From: Marinobacter gelidimuriae
GTDB lineage: Bacteria; Pseudomonadota; Gammaproteobacteria; Pseudomonadales; Oleiphilaceae
Length of the DNA: 64,000 nt
Direction: 5' to 3'
NCBI RefSeq assembly: GCF_000372805.1
Contig: NZ_KB889930.1
Span: forward strand, 38,136-102,135
Below the pieces are notes generated by a model. The model was not told where the DNA came from. It did no database searches and saw only the letters and a program-made list of their open reading frames with translations. This document shows positions 45,209 through 53,813 of the stretch, in pieces. Positions within the stretch are counted from its first letter, which is position 1. The number at the start of each line of letters is the position of its first letter. Made by a program: the position numbers and the translations under genes.

Positions 45209-45799
45209 GGTGAGTGGGTTCTGCGTGAGGCGGGGCGTCAATTGAGTGTCTGGCAGGCTGCGGGGTTCACCGACGCGTGTGTTTCCGTCAATGTCTCCGC
45301 GATACAGTTACAGCGCCAAGACCTTGTCACGATTGTTGACCAGGTGTTGAAGGATAACGGGCTTCGCCCTTGGCAGCTGGAGCTCGAAATTACAGAAACC
45401 GCTCTGATGAGAATTCGGCCGGAAGTCATCGGCGATTTGAACGCAATGCGTCGAAAAGGTGTCACTATTTCACTGGACGATTTTGGTACCGGTTACTCTT
45501 CTTTGAGCCTTTTGCAGGAGTTGCCCATAGGCAAACTCAAAATCGATAAAAGCTTCGTGCGAGACATGCTTGTGGACCCGAAAGATGCAGCCATTGTTTC
45601 GGCTGTTCTGTTTATTGCTAAAAGTCTGGGGCTACAGTCAACCGCTGAGGGTGTCGAAACGCCCGAGCAAGCGGCTCGCTTGGCGGAGGAGGGGTGTGAT
45701 CAACTTCAGGGCTACCTGCTATGCCGGCCGTTGCCGGTGGCAGAGATGACCGAGTTTTTGAAGAGCAGAAAAACCATTGAACTCCGCGAACAATACTGA
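45206..45799 (+). pseudogene. EAL-domain c-di-GMP phosphodiesterase fragment
   Basis: A 197-codon frame covering the last two thirds of an EAL domain: GEWVLREAGRQLSVWQ, VSVNVSAIQLQ, LELEITETALM, ISLDDFGTGYSSLSLL, KIDKSFVRDM and STAEGVETPEQAARL. The initial EALLR-type motif and any upstream sensor or GGDEF domain are missing, so the key first Glu is lost. The ATG at 45206 is an internal codon of the original gene. Confidence 0.8.
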
Positions 45800-45828
45800 A
45801 GACGCATTGATATTCGTTTGCACATAAC

Positions 45829-45936
45829 AAAGTGGAGGACACTATTTCTAAAATAGTAACCTCGTCTTCAAGGCAGATTCAACGGCTTGAAAGGGAGTCC
45901 GGCGAAATTGCCGGTGTGCTCAAGGTAATTCAGTAA
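45829..45936 (+). pseudogene. Chemoreceptor (MCP) signalling-domain fragment with nonsense codon
   Basis: The frame reads DTISKIVTSSSRQIQRLERE and SGEIAGVLKVIQ, then TAA, then IA. MCPs normally have a Glu codon between IQ and IA (VIQEIAEQTNLLALNA), so GAA has probably become TAA. The match ends a few bases later at the edge of the sigma-factor remnant. Confidence 0.6.
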
Positions 45937-45944
45937 ATTGCAGG

Positions 45945-46091
45945 TTAGCGCAATGAGCGGTCTTTCATAATACGCGGCACAACACCCAACAGTTTCGGAG
46001 CGGTTGCTTCATAGAGTTTGGCAACGGCAGCACGATCGTGTTTCGCTACGCGGCCAATCAGCGCGTTTCGCTTGGCGTTCGATGAGCTGAT
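45945..46091 (-). pseudogene. ECF sigma factor N-terminal fragment
   Basis: The frame reads SSSNAKRNALIGRVAKHDRA and AVAKLYEATAPKLLGVVPRIMKDRSLR before a stop. This is the N-terminal region 2 start of an ECF sigma-70 factor; the DNA-binding rest is absent and the expected ATG is replaced by ATC. Confidence 0.55.
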
Positions 46092-46106
46092 GCGTAGGTA
46101 ATACGT

Positions 46107-46310
46107 TTAGGCTTCGCTTTTTTCCAATTCGCGCCTGTTGTCCCTGGCGGTAAAGGCCCAACCAACGGCGGCCAGTAACATCAAACCTGTGATGATTGGC
46201 GAGACATCGCCGAAGCTGACGACTGCCCCAATAACAGATGCTACAGACAGTATCGCCGATATCTTCCAAGAGTAAACACTGGTGCCACTCCCTCTTTCAG
46301 ACATGCTCAT
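46107..46310 (-). CDS. Small hypothetical membrane protein
   Basis: A 67-residue protein with two hydrophobic segments (ISAILSVASVIGAVVSFGDV and IITGLMLLAAVGWAFTA) and a charged C-terminus. A strong GGAGG site precedes the ATG, which supports real translation. I do not recognise the family. It is surrounded by gene fragments and seems to be an intact survivor. Confidence 0.6.
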   Translation of the reverse strand: MSMSERGSGTSVYSWKISAILSVASVIGAVVSFGDVSPIITGLMLLAAVGWAFTARDNRRELEKSEA

Positions 46311-46453
46311 GTTTTGCCTCCGGGAAAAGTCTCTACTATAGCCGGTTCGCAGCCATTAAGGGCAGCTCTTTGGCATAACGAAAACCGGCCATCACTGAAA
46401 AGATGTGATAACCGAATAGTTAATGCTGGAATGGCTTGTATAGGTGCGAGAGC

Positions 46454-47006
46454 TTAAGTCGCAAGCTCCGCAAGACATGCCTCGACGATTGCCAGGCCTT
46501 CGTCTAGCACCTCTTCTTCAATGGTGACCGGCATCAGGAAACGAAGTGTGTTGCCGTAAAAGCCACAGGCAATAAGGATTAATCCCTTCTCGCGCGCCAA
46601 CTTGCACATGGCCGCCGTCAGTTCCGCGTTTGGTTTATCGGAATGCTGTGACCAGATCGAAGGCCGCCATAGAACCCAGGTGACGCACATTCTCAACACT
46701 GGCAAATTGCTCCTGCCATTGTGTGAAGCGCTGCCCAAGCTTCTCGCCCAGAGCCATGCTTCGCGCCAGAATGGCTTCTTCTTCGCTAACGCCAAGAGAC
46801 GGCACCGGGTAGGGCGCACGGAACACGTTACCCTGCATAGGGAATCACGATCTGACACGTGTGCATCAGGTTTGCTACCTGGGCCTGTACCGCCGCCACA
46901 TCCCAAATCACAGAATTCTCTGCACGATCCGCAAAGTGTGTGGCGGGGCTGGCCGCGCCGTTAGCGACATATTTGTTTTTAGTTCATTCAATTGCGCGTT
47001 GTTCAT
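46454..47006 (-). pseudogene. Class III aminotransferase (GabT/DavT-like), decayed by several deletions
   Basis: The start MNNAQLNELKT has an AAGGA site, then the frame shifts. NGAASPATHFADRAENSVIWDV is followed directly by AAVQAQVANLMHTCQIVIPYAG, skipping the usual FAGGI...GHRHP part. After another shift come NVFRAPYPVPSLGVSEEEAI and LARSMALGEKLGQRFTQWQEQF, and finally LAREKGLILIACGFYGNTLRFLMPVTIEEEVLDEGLAIVE to the natural end. The PLP lysine region is gone. The match is to 4-aminobutyrate / 5-aminovalerate aminotransferases. Neighbours (dehydrogenase, CoA-transferase, gcdH) favour 5-aminovalerate (DavT). Confidence 0.8.
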
Positions 47007-47037
47007 CAACTTTTTCCTTATCAGTCGGCAGCGGTGC

Positions 47038-48267
47038 TTAAAGACCGCCCACACACACGTATTTCAGCTCGGTAAACTCGTCTAGCCCGTGACGGGAACC
47101 TTCACGCCCAAGCCCAGACTCTTTTACTCCGCCGAAAGGCGCCAGCTCCGTTGAAAGAATACCTTCGTTCACGGCTACCATGCCGTACTCCAGCCCTTCC
47201 ATAACGTGCCAGATACGCCGGTAATCTTTTGCGTAAAAGTAAGCGGCCAGGCCAGAGTTTGTGGCATTCGCCATAGCGATGGCCTGTTCGTCGGTGTCAA
47301 AGCGGAATACCGGTGCTAACGGACCAAAGGTCTCTTCCTGGGCCACACGCATGTCACTGGTGGCATCTGCAATGATGCTCGGCTCAAAGAAGGTGCCGCC
47401 CAGGGCATGGGCTTTGCCGCCGCATATTAACCGCCCGCCCTTTTCCAGTGCATCAGCAATATGTGCTTCGACTTTCTCAACCGCGGCCTGGTTGATCAGC
47501 GGCCCTTGCAACACACCTGCGTCCAATCCATTGCCAACTTTTAGCTGTTTGACGCGTGCTGCAAGCTTTTCGACGAAGGCGTCATAAACGCCGGACTGAA
47601 CCAGAAAACGGTTGGTACAGACGCAAGTCTGCCCGGAATTTCTGTACTTTGAAGCAATGGCACCTTCTACCGCAGCATCAAGATCGGCATCATCAAACAC
47701 GATAAAAGGCGCGTTGCCACCCAATTCCATAGACGCTTTTTTAACGGTACCCGCGCACTGGGCGAGTAGCTTTTTGCCAACCGCCGTAGAACCTGTGAAC
47801 GAGAATTTGCGTACGCGGGGATCGGTGGTCAAGACATCGCCCACGGCGGCCGGCTGGCTGGCCGTGATCACGTTAATGACGCCGGCAGGAAACCCGGCAA
47901 GTTCCGCTAAACGAACAAGTGCCAAAGCTGTCAGGGGGGTCGCTTCTGCGGGTTTGATCACGACTGTGCAGCCTGCGGCTAACGCCGGGGCGCATTTGCG
48001 GGTAATCATCGCCAGCGGGAAGTTCCAGGGTGTTACCGCCGCGACCACGCCGATTGATTCCCGAAACACCAGAATACGCTTATCGACACCGTGGCTTTGC
48101 AAGGTTTCGCCAGCCATACGCTTTGCTTCTTCAGCGTAGAATTCCACGAAGGAGGCCCCGTAGGCAACCTCACCCCGTGACTCCACAATTGGCTTGCCTT
48201 GTTCCAAGGTCATCAGCCGGGCGAGGTCTTCCTGGTGAGCCATGATGGTTTCAAACCAAGCGCGCAA
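47038..48267 (-). pseudogene. Succinate/glutarate-semialdehyde dehydrogenase (GabD/DavD-like), 5'-truncated
   Basis: The frame holds 409 residues of an aldehyde dehydrogenase of normal length about 480. Present: VVAAVTPWNFPLAMITRK, VRKFSFTGSTAVGKKLL, MELGGNAPFIVFDDADLD, the catalytic Cys in NSGQTCVCTNRF, and the C-terminus. The first 75 or so residues are missing: RAWFETIMAHQEDLARLMTLEQGKP follows the upstream gene's stop after only a few codons. The cut therefore joins the end of the CoA-transferase gene to codon ~75. A shortened protein from TTG 48267 or ATG 48243 is possible, but part of the NAD-binding and oligomer-forming N-terminus would be lost. Confidence 0.75.
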
Positions 48268-48279
48268 ACGCTTTAGGCG

Positions 48280-49503
48280 CTAAACCACGCCCTTTGTTTT
48301 TAGCGCTTCTATCTCACTGGCGGACTTTTGCAGCACACGCTCAAGCACTGCGTCAGTGTCTTCCCCCAGCGTTGGCTGCGCTTTATGGTATTCAATCGTC
48401 GTTTTCGAGTACTTGATCGGATTGGCCACCCCTTTCACCGGGCCATGAGCGGAATCGAGTGTTATCTGCATTCCGCGCGCCTGGACTTGCGGATCATCGA
48501 ATACCTGGGCGATATCCTGAATCGGACCGCAGGGTACGCCAATCTCGTTGAGAAGTACTGTCCACTGTTTGAGCGTGCGTGTTTTGGTTGCATTCTCTAA
48601 CAGCTGGATAAGTTCGACGCGGTGTTTCACTCGTTCGGAGTTCGTTGCAAAACGCGCATCTTGGGCAAGCTCACTATGATTAATGATCTCGCAGAAGCGC
48701 TGAAATTGCCCATTATTTCCGATGGCAATAATGATCTGCTGGCCGTCAGAAGTGGGAAATGGCTGATAGGGCACGAGGTTGGGGTGGTAATCACCGGTGC
48801 GTACCGGGGGTTTGCCACTGCAGAAGTAGTTTTGCGCCTGATTGGCGAGCCAGCTCACCTGTACATCAAGCAGCGCTATATCGATATGCTGCCCTTCACC
48901 TGTTTGTGTTCGGTGGTACAACGCGCCCAGTATGGCGATGGTGGCGTTCATGCCGGTGGTTAAATCCGCGACTGCCACACCAACGCGTTTGGGGCCGGCG
49001 CCAGGCTGATCGTCTGCCGCACCGGTAATGCTCATTAGTCCGCCCTGGGCCTGAATCAGGTAATCGTAACCCGGCATTTCTGCCATAGGCCCGGTGTGCC
49101 CGAAGCCCGTGATCGAGCAATAGATCAAGCCTGGATTAAGCGCCGATAGCGTGGCGTAGTCCAACCCCTTCCTCGCAAGACCACCGCTTTTGAAGTTCTC
49201 GACCAGGATGTCGCTTTGGCAAGCGAGTTCGCGGATCAGCGCCTGACCTTCAGGTTGACTGATATCCACCGTTAGTGAATGTTTACCGCGATTGGCCGCG
49301 AGGTAATAAGCAGACTCGCGGGTTTCCTGACCATCTTCGGCCCGGAGCCAGGGCGGCCCCCAGTGGCGCGTATCATCGCCGCTATCGGGCTTTTCGATTT
49401 TGATGACCTCGGCCCCCATGTCCGCCAGAATCTGGGTCGTCCAGGGGCCAGCCAACACGCGGCTAAGATCAAGTACGCGCAACTCTTTTAAGGGACCTGC
49501 CAT
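48280..49503 (-). CDS. CaiB/BaiF family CoA-transferase, probably glutarate-specific
   Basis: A 407-residue family III CoA-transferase: LKELRVLDLSRVLAGPWTTQILADMGAEVIKIEKPDSGDDTR (shown only as family start), YYLAANRGKHSLTVDI, YCSITGFGHTGPM and YDYLIQAQGGLMSITG. The ATG at 49503 has an AGGTG site. It is followed closely by the aldehyde dehydrogenase and preceded by gcdH, an order known from glutarate pathways, where such enzymes make glutaryl-CoA from glutarate and succinyl-CoA. The substrate is inferred from context. Confidence 0.85.
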   Translation of the reverse strand: MAGPLKELRVLDLSRVLAGPWTTQILADMGAEVIKIEKPDSGDDTRHWGPPWLRAEDGQETRESAYYLAANRGKHSLTVDISQPEGQALIRELACQSDILVENFKSGGLARKGLDYATLSALNPGLIYCSITGFGHTGPMAEMPGYDYLIQAQGGLMSITGAADDQPGAGPKRVGVAVADLTTGMNATIAILGALYHRTQTGEGQHIDIALLDVQVSWLANQAQNYFCSGKPPVRTGDYHPNLVPYQPFPTSDGQQIIIAIGNNGQFQRFCEIINHSELAQDARFATNSERVKHRVELIQLLENATKTRTLKQWTVLLNEIGVPCGPIQDIAQVFDDPQVQARGMQITLDSAHGPVKGVANPIKYSKTTIEYHKAQPTLGEDTDAVLERVLQKSASEIEALKTKGVV

Positions 49504-49527
49504 GGTGCACACCTGCCGTTAGAAAAA

Positions 49528-50706
49528 TCAGAAAAAGGCTTGGAGTCCGGTTTGAGCCCGACCCAGAATCAGCGCATGTATGTCATGCGTGCCTTCATAG
49601 GTGTTGACCGATTCCAGATTCACCATGTGGCGGATCACGCCGTACTCATCCGACACGCCGTTGCCACCGTGCATATCACGGGACTGACGAGCGATGTCCA
49701 GTGCCTTGCCACAGTTATTGCGCTTGATCAGCGAAACCATCTCTGGTGCCCAGTTGCCGCTATCCATCAAGCGACCCACCTGCAACGCTGCCTGCAAGCC
49801 CAAGGTGATCTCGGTCTGCATGTCGGCGAGTTTTTTCTGAATCAATTGGTTAGCCGCCAGTGGACGTCCAAACTGCTTGCGGTCCAGGGTGTACTGACGC
49901 GCTGCGTGCCAGCAGAATTCAGCCGTGCCCATTACGCCCCAAGCGATACCGAAGCGGGCTTTGTTCAGGCAACCAAACGGGCCTTTCAGGCCGCTGACGT
50001 TCGGCAGCAAATTCTCTTCTGGTACAAACGCATTATCCAACACGATCTCGCCGGTAACAGACGCACGAAGAGACACTTTGCCTTCGATTTTCGGCGTACT
50101 GAATCCTGTAGTGCCTCGCTCGACGATAAAGCCTTTAATCTGGTTGTCATGGGCAGCGGATTTTGCCCATACCACTGCAATATCGGCAATCGGACTGTTG
50201 GTGATCCAGATTTTGGCGCCGGTGAGAGAATAGCCACCGTCCACTTTCACAGCACGGGTAATCATCGAGCCGGGGTCGGAACCGTGGTCTGGTTCTGTCA
50301 GACCGAAACAGCCAACGAGTTCGCCGCTGGCAAGTTTGGGCAAGTACTTGTGCTTCTGGTCTTCCAAGCCGTAGGCTTCGATGGGGTACATCACCAGCGA
50401 TGACTGCACGCTCATGGCCGAGCGGTAGCCGGAGTCAACGCGCTCAACTTCGCGCGCAATCAATCCATAAGAAACGTGATTAACGCCCGAGCCACCGTAT
50501 TCCGGTGATACCGTTGCACCCAACAAGCCGAGTTCGCCCATCTCGCTCATGATCTCGCGGTCAAAACGTTCCTCGCGAAATGCTGACAGAACACGCGGTT
50601 GGAGTTTTTCCTGGCAGTAGTCATGGGCAGCGTCGCGAATCTGGCGCTCTTCATCAGTCAACTGCTGTTCCAGCAATAGCGGGTCGTCCCAATTGAAATG
50701 GCTCAT
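49528..50706 (-). CDS. gcdH: Glutaryl-CoA dehydrogenase
   Basis: A 392-residue acyl-CoA dehydrogenase: [91 protein letters not shown] and, near the end, [25 protein letters not shown], where Glu in the YEGT motif is the catalytic base. These are GcdH-specific phrases. It turns glutaryl-CoA into crotonyl-CoA. The ATG at 50706 has AGGAG upstream; a TTG two codons earlier is less likely. Confidence 0.93.
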   Translation of the reverse strand: MSHFNWDDPLLLEQQLTDEERQIRDAAHDYCQEKLQPRVLSAFREERFDREIMSEMGELGLLGATVSPEYGGSGVNHVSYGLIAREVERVDSGYRSAMSVQSSLVMYPIEAYGLEDQKHKYLPKLASGELVGCFGLTEPDHGSDPGSMITRAVKVDGGYSLTGAKIWITNSPIADIAVVWAKSAAHDNQIKGFIVERGTTGFSTPKIEGKVSLRASVTGEIVLDNAFVPEENLLPNVSGLKGPFGCLNKARFGIAWGVMGTAEFCWHAARQYTLDRKQFGRPLAANQLIQKKLADMQTEITLGLQAALQVGRLMDSGNWAPEMVSLIKRNNCGKALDIARQSRDMHGGNGVSDEYGVIRHMVNLESVNTYEGTHDIHALILGRAQTGLQAFF

Positions 50707-50760
50707 CGTCAAAACTCCTAAACAGATAACGGCGGTGGGTGGTGCAAGGAATACTTAAAC

Positions 50761-50797
50761 AAAATATCGACATTTTGTCAAAACGTCAAAATATTTT
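50761..50797. promoter_or_regulatory. AT-rich dyad between gcdH and the TRAP genes (likely GntR-type operator)
   Basis: Outer arms AAAATAT/ATATTTT (50761-50767, 50791-50797) enclose an inner dyad ATTTTG...CAAAAT (50772-50792). The site lies in the short divergent region between gcdH and the TRAP locus, with a GntR/FCD regulator gene (53026-53736) at the far end of that locus. It is a good candidate operator for both directions. Confidence 0.5.
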
Positions 50798-50799
50798 AA

Positions 50800-50985
50800 G
50801 TGTGCGACATCCGTTTGGCATCCCCACTTTCGAATCGGCATAACATCATCCAGCTCTATTGCCACGGTACTGCAGAAGCGTCCCTTCCCATCTGGAAAGA
50901 AGAAGCTGCCCGCTCTGAGCGCAACGCCCGCGCCGTGGAAATCCTGATCCAGAACGCCAAAGTGAAAGGCCGTCTCAGTGAGTAA
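50800..50985 (+). pseudogene. Unrecognised gene tail in front of dctQ (possibly remnant of the missing DctP)
   Basis: The frame ends with coding-like sequence EASLPIWKEEAARSERNARA and VEILIQNAKVKGRLSE, with the stop overlapping the dctQ start (GTGAGTAA). Tight coupling suggests the tail of a real upstream gene of the TRAP operon. The first half of the frame looks random, and there is no signal peptide or binding fold. I could not match the tail to a known DctP with certainty. Confidence 0.4.
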
Positions 50986-51514
50986 GATTACCCGCTATCT
51001 TCGTTTCCAGGATGGGCTTTCCGAATGGGTCGGCCGAGCCACCTCCTGGCTAACGTTAGGTATCATCGGTGTACTGCTGTATGAAGTTGCTTCTCGCTAT
51101 ATTTTCAACGCCCCCACCGTGTGGGGGCACGAGCTGGCAACGATGTTTTTCGGCGCGTTGAGCATTCTGGCCGGAAGTTATACGTTGCTTCATCGACAGC
51201 ATGTGTGCAGCGACGTTATCTATCGTTTATTTCCGGTGCGTGGGCAGGCCTTTTGCGACGTGATCGTGTTTACGTTAGGTATTCTCATTTTGGCTGTTTT
51301 TTTCAAAATGGCTGCGGAGTTCGCATACCGCTCATGGCTGATAGGCGAGTACTCCAACAGCAGCATATGGCGCCCATTGGTATGGCCCATCAAAGCAACA
51401 ATCCCTGTTGCTGTTGGACTTTTGATCCTGCAGTCCATAGCAGAGCTTGTTCGTGCCTTAGTCCGCCTTTCGGGCGTGCCTTTTGACGACCCGAGAATTG
51501 ACACGGGCGAATAG
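50978..51514 (+). CDS. TRAP transporter small membrane subunit (DctQ family)
   Basis: A 178-residue DctQ protein with four hydrophobic segments: ATSWLTLGIIGVLLYEVASRYIFNAPTVWGHELATMFFGALSILAGSY (shown in part), HVCSDVIYRLFPVRGQAF, DVIVFTLGILILAVFFKMA and ATIPVAVGLLILQSIAELV. The GTG start overlaps the stop of the preceding fragment. It forms a membrane pair with the next gene. No intact binding protein is encoded beside it. Confidence 0.87.
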   Translation: MSKITRYLRFQDGLSEWVGRATSWLTLGIIGVLLYEVASRYIFNAPTVWGHELATMFFGALSILAGSYTLLHRQHVCSDVIYRLFPVRGQAFCDVIVFTLGILILAVFFKMAAEFAYRSWLIGEYSNSSIWRPLVWPIKATIPVAVGLLILQSIAELVRALVRLSGVPFDDPRIDTGE

Positions 51515-51607
51515 TAAAGGCTCCCTCGGTAAGACAGGCAACGCGATGATGTTAAATTGTGACGCAATAAGAAACACATTCAGGTATACCCTGAAAGGGC
51601 TTTTCCG

Positions 51608-52927
51608 ATGACAAATTTAGACCCCATTACCATCACCGCCATCATGTTTTGCTCCATGATCGTGCTGATGGTAATCGGTGCTCCGTTGGCTTGGGCACTC
51701 ATGATTTCAGGCATGGGCAGTGCCTATTTGATGTTCGGCCCTGGCGGGCTGCAGTTTCTGCTCTCGTCAGCCTTCAGCACTATGGACAACTTTCTGCTGG
51801 TTGCACTCCCTTTGTTCATATTTATGGGACTGGTGCTGGAGCGCTCAGGGATCACTGACGATCTTTTTGAGATGATACACAAACTGATGGGCCGGCTTCC
51901 TGGCGGTCTTGGTGTAGGTACTGTTTTGATCTGTGCCCTTATCGCCGCTATGGCTGGCGTCTCGGGTGCGGCGACCGTAAGCCTGGGTATCATTGCACTG
52001 CCTGCAATGCTTAAACGCGGTTACGACAAAAAGCTGGCTACTGGCACTATTATGGCCGGCGGGGCACTCGGCTTTTTGATCCCCCCGAGCGTGGTGATGA
52101 TCGTCTATGCTTTCCTTGCACGCGAATCTGTGGGCAAGCTGTTTGCTGCGGGTTTGATGCCGGGCCTGATGCTGGCGGGCATTTACATGGCATACATACT
52201 CATTCGCTGCCGCTTGAACCCGGCACTCGGTCCCGCAGCGCCGGTAGAAGAGCGCTTTACCGCTAAAGAAAAATTTATCTCTCTGCGCCACCTCATCTCC
52301 CCCGGTATTCTGGTCACAACGGTACTGGGCTGCATTATTGGTGGTGTTACGTCTCCGTCTGAGGCGTCTGCGGTAGGCGCTGCCGGAGCACTCCTCATAG
52401 CAGCCATGCACGGGCGACTGAGTTGGAGTTTGCTGCGTTACGTTATGCTAACCACGACAAAAATCACTGGTATGCTGTTGTGGATTGCGATAGCGGCGGT
52501 ATTTTTCAGCCGGATTTACATGGGGTTAGGTGCTGACATGATTGTCAGTGACTTAATCGATGCGTTCTCGCTGTCGCCCTATGTTGTCATCATTATAATG
52601 CTGGCCACCTTCTTCGCGCTGGGGATGTTTCTGGATGACTTTGCCATCCTGTTCATCACCATCCCGATTTACGTGCCAATCGTGCGCGATCTGGGTTTCG
52701 ATACCACCTGGTTTGCGGTGCTGTTTGTTCTCAGTATGCAATCAGCGTATTTAACGCCCCCCTTTGGCTACAATCTTTTCTACATGCGATCGGTGGCGCC
52801 TAAATCCATCACCATTGTGGATATTTATTACGCGGCGCTGCCTTACGTCGGTTTGCAGCTTATTGGCCTTGCACTGGTTGTGGCTTTTCCGGCCATTGCG
52901 CTGTGGCTACCCGGTTTGTTGTTCTAA
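51608..52927 (+). CDS. TRAP transporter large membrane subunit (DctM family)
   Basis: A 439-residue DctM protein with about 12 helices and the typical phrases AAMAGVSGAATVSLGIIALPAMLKRGYDKKLATGTIMAGGALGFLIPPSVVMIVYA (partly quoted), GVTSPSEASAVGA and, near the end, MQSAYLTPPFGYNLFYMRSVAP. Its location between gcdH and a GntR regulator suggests uptake of glutarate or a related C5 acid, by inference. Confidence 0.9.
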   Translation: MTNLDPITITAIMFCSMIVLMVIGAPLAWALMISGMGSAYLMFGPGGLQFLLSSAFSTMDNFLLVALPLFIFMGLVLERSGITDDLFEMIHKLMGRLPGGLGVGTVLICALIAAMAGVSGAATVSLGIIALPAMLKRGYDKKLATGTIMAGGALGFLIPPSVVMIVYAFLARESVGKLFAAGLMPGLMLAGIYMAYILIRCRLNPALGPAAPVEERFTAKEKFISLRHLISPGILVTTVLGCIIGGVTSPSEASAVGAAGALLIAAMHGRLSWSLLRYVMLTTTKITGMLLWIAIAAVFFSRIYMGLGADMIVSDLIDAFSLSPYVVIIIMLATFFALGMFLDDFAILFITIPIYVPIVRDLGFDTTWFAVLFVLSMQSAYLTPPFGYNLFYMRSVAPKSITIVDIYYAALPYVGLQLIGLALVVAFPAIALWLPGLLF

Positions 52928-52953
52928 CAAACGCATTGTCTGCTCCACAGGTA

Positions 52954-52999
52954 GTACAAAAAAAGGGGAGAACAATATTGTTCTCCCCTTTTTTTGTAC
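52954..52999. terminator. Perfect 46-bp inverted repeat, bidirectional terminator
   Basis: Two 23-base perfect arms (from GTACAAAAAAAGGGG to CCCCTTTTTTTGTAC, centre CAATATTG). With seven As before and seven Ts after the GC stem, it can end transcription of dctM on the plus strand and of the regulator gene on the minus strand. Confidence 0.92.
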
Positions 53000-53025
53000 T
53001 TGGCCACTGTCTCAAAATGCAGTTT

Positions 53026-53736
53026 TCAGGCAATATCCTGCTGCCTCATGACTGCAGTAATAATCGGCACAGGCGTCATCAGGTGTTCGCGCATCATCTT
53101 CTCGGCCTCTTCTTTGCGGCGTGCAAGAGTAACCTCCACGAGCGCAGCGTGCTCCTGGCGCTTTTTTTCTAAGGCCTCGCTGGAAAAAACGGTTTCTTTC
53201 AGCCAGACATGGCGATAGCGCTGAACTTTATCAAAAAGCCCGTCGCGCACTTTCATTAGCTGAGGAGAACGGCAACCGCAAACCAGAGCGGCATGAAACT
53301 GGCTGTGGCGGGCATCCCATACTTCCAGCAGTGAGCCGGGGGTATGGGTTTTACTCACTTTCGCGAGCTGATAGTTTCGGGCCAATATGTCCGCTTCCCA
53401 GTTGTCATCACCCCGTTCAATCGCCAAGCCAAGCATCATGGCTTCCAGCTCTGCACGCGCATCGTAAATATCATGCAATTCTGCAAGCGACATAGGAGAA
53501 ACGCGATAGCCTCTCTGACTGATGGCCACGACTAATTGCTCGGCTACCAAGTGCGACAAGGCTTCGCGTAGCGGCCCGATGCCAAGGTCGTAGCGCTCCT
53601 TTAAGATGCTCATGCGTAGCTTCTCGTCGGGGTGGAACTGACCCTTGATAATGTCATTCTTTAGCAGCTTGTAAGCGCGGACACCGAGGTTTTCTCTGAT
53701 ATCCGCCCGCTCTTCCTGAGGTGTTTTCGGATTCAT
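53026..53736 (-). CDS. GntR-family regulator with FCD domain, CsiR/GlaR-like
   Basis: A 236-residue regulator: an N-terminal winged helix (GVRAYKLLKNDIIKGQFHPDEKLRMSILKERYDLGIGPLREALSHLVAEQLV, quoted in part), then an FCD ligand domain with metal/ligand residues (YDARAELEAMMLGLAIE, WDARHSQFHAALVCGC, and EHAALVEVTLARRKEEAEKMMREHL). In Escherichia coli, CsiR (GlaR) is a glutarate-sensing repressor of the same family that controls glutarate and gab genes. The position here, after a TRAP pair and near gcdH, supports a similar role. Confidence 0.82.
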   Translation of the reverse strand: MNPKTPQEERADIRENLGVRAYKLLKNDIIKGQFHPDEKLRMSILKERYDLGIGPLREALSHLVAEQLVVAISQRGYRVSPMSLAELHDIYDARAELEAMMLGLAIERGDDNWEADILARNYQLAKVSKTHTPGSLLEVWDARHSQFHAALVCGCRSPQLMKVRDGLFDKVQRYRHVWLKETVFSSEALEKKRQEHAALVEVTLARRKEEAEKMMREHLMTPVPIITAVMRQQDIA

Positions 53737-53813
53737 GGTTGATTCATGGTTAACAGATTCGAAAAATTGACTTCAAATCATAACATAATTCGATTGAAAG
53801 CAATGGAGTGGAC

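Noticed and set aside
50800..50985. Complete small gene upstream of dctQ
   Set aside because: Only its second half looks coding, there is no ribosome site for the start, and tight coupling to dctQ suggests the tail of a lost gene.
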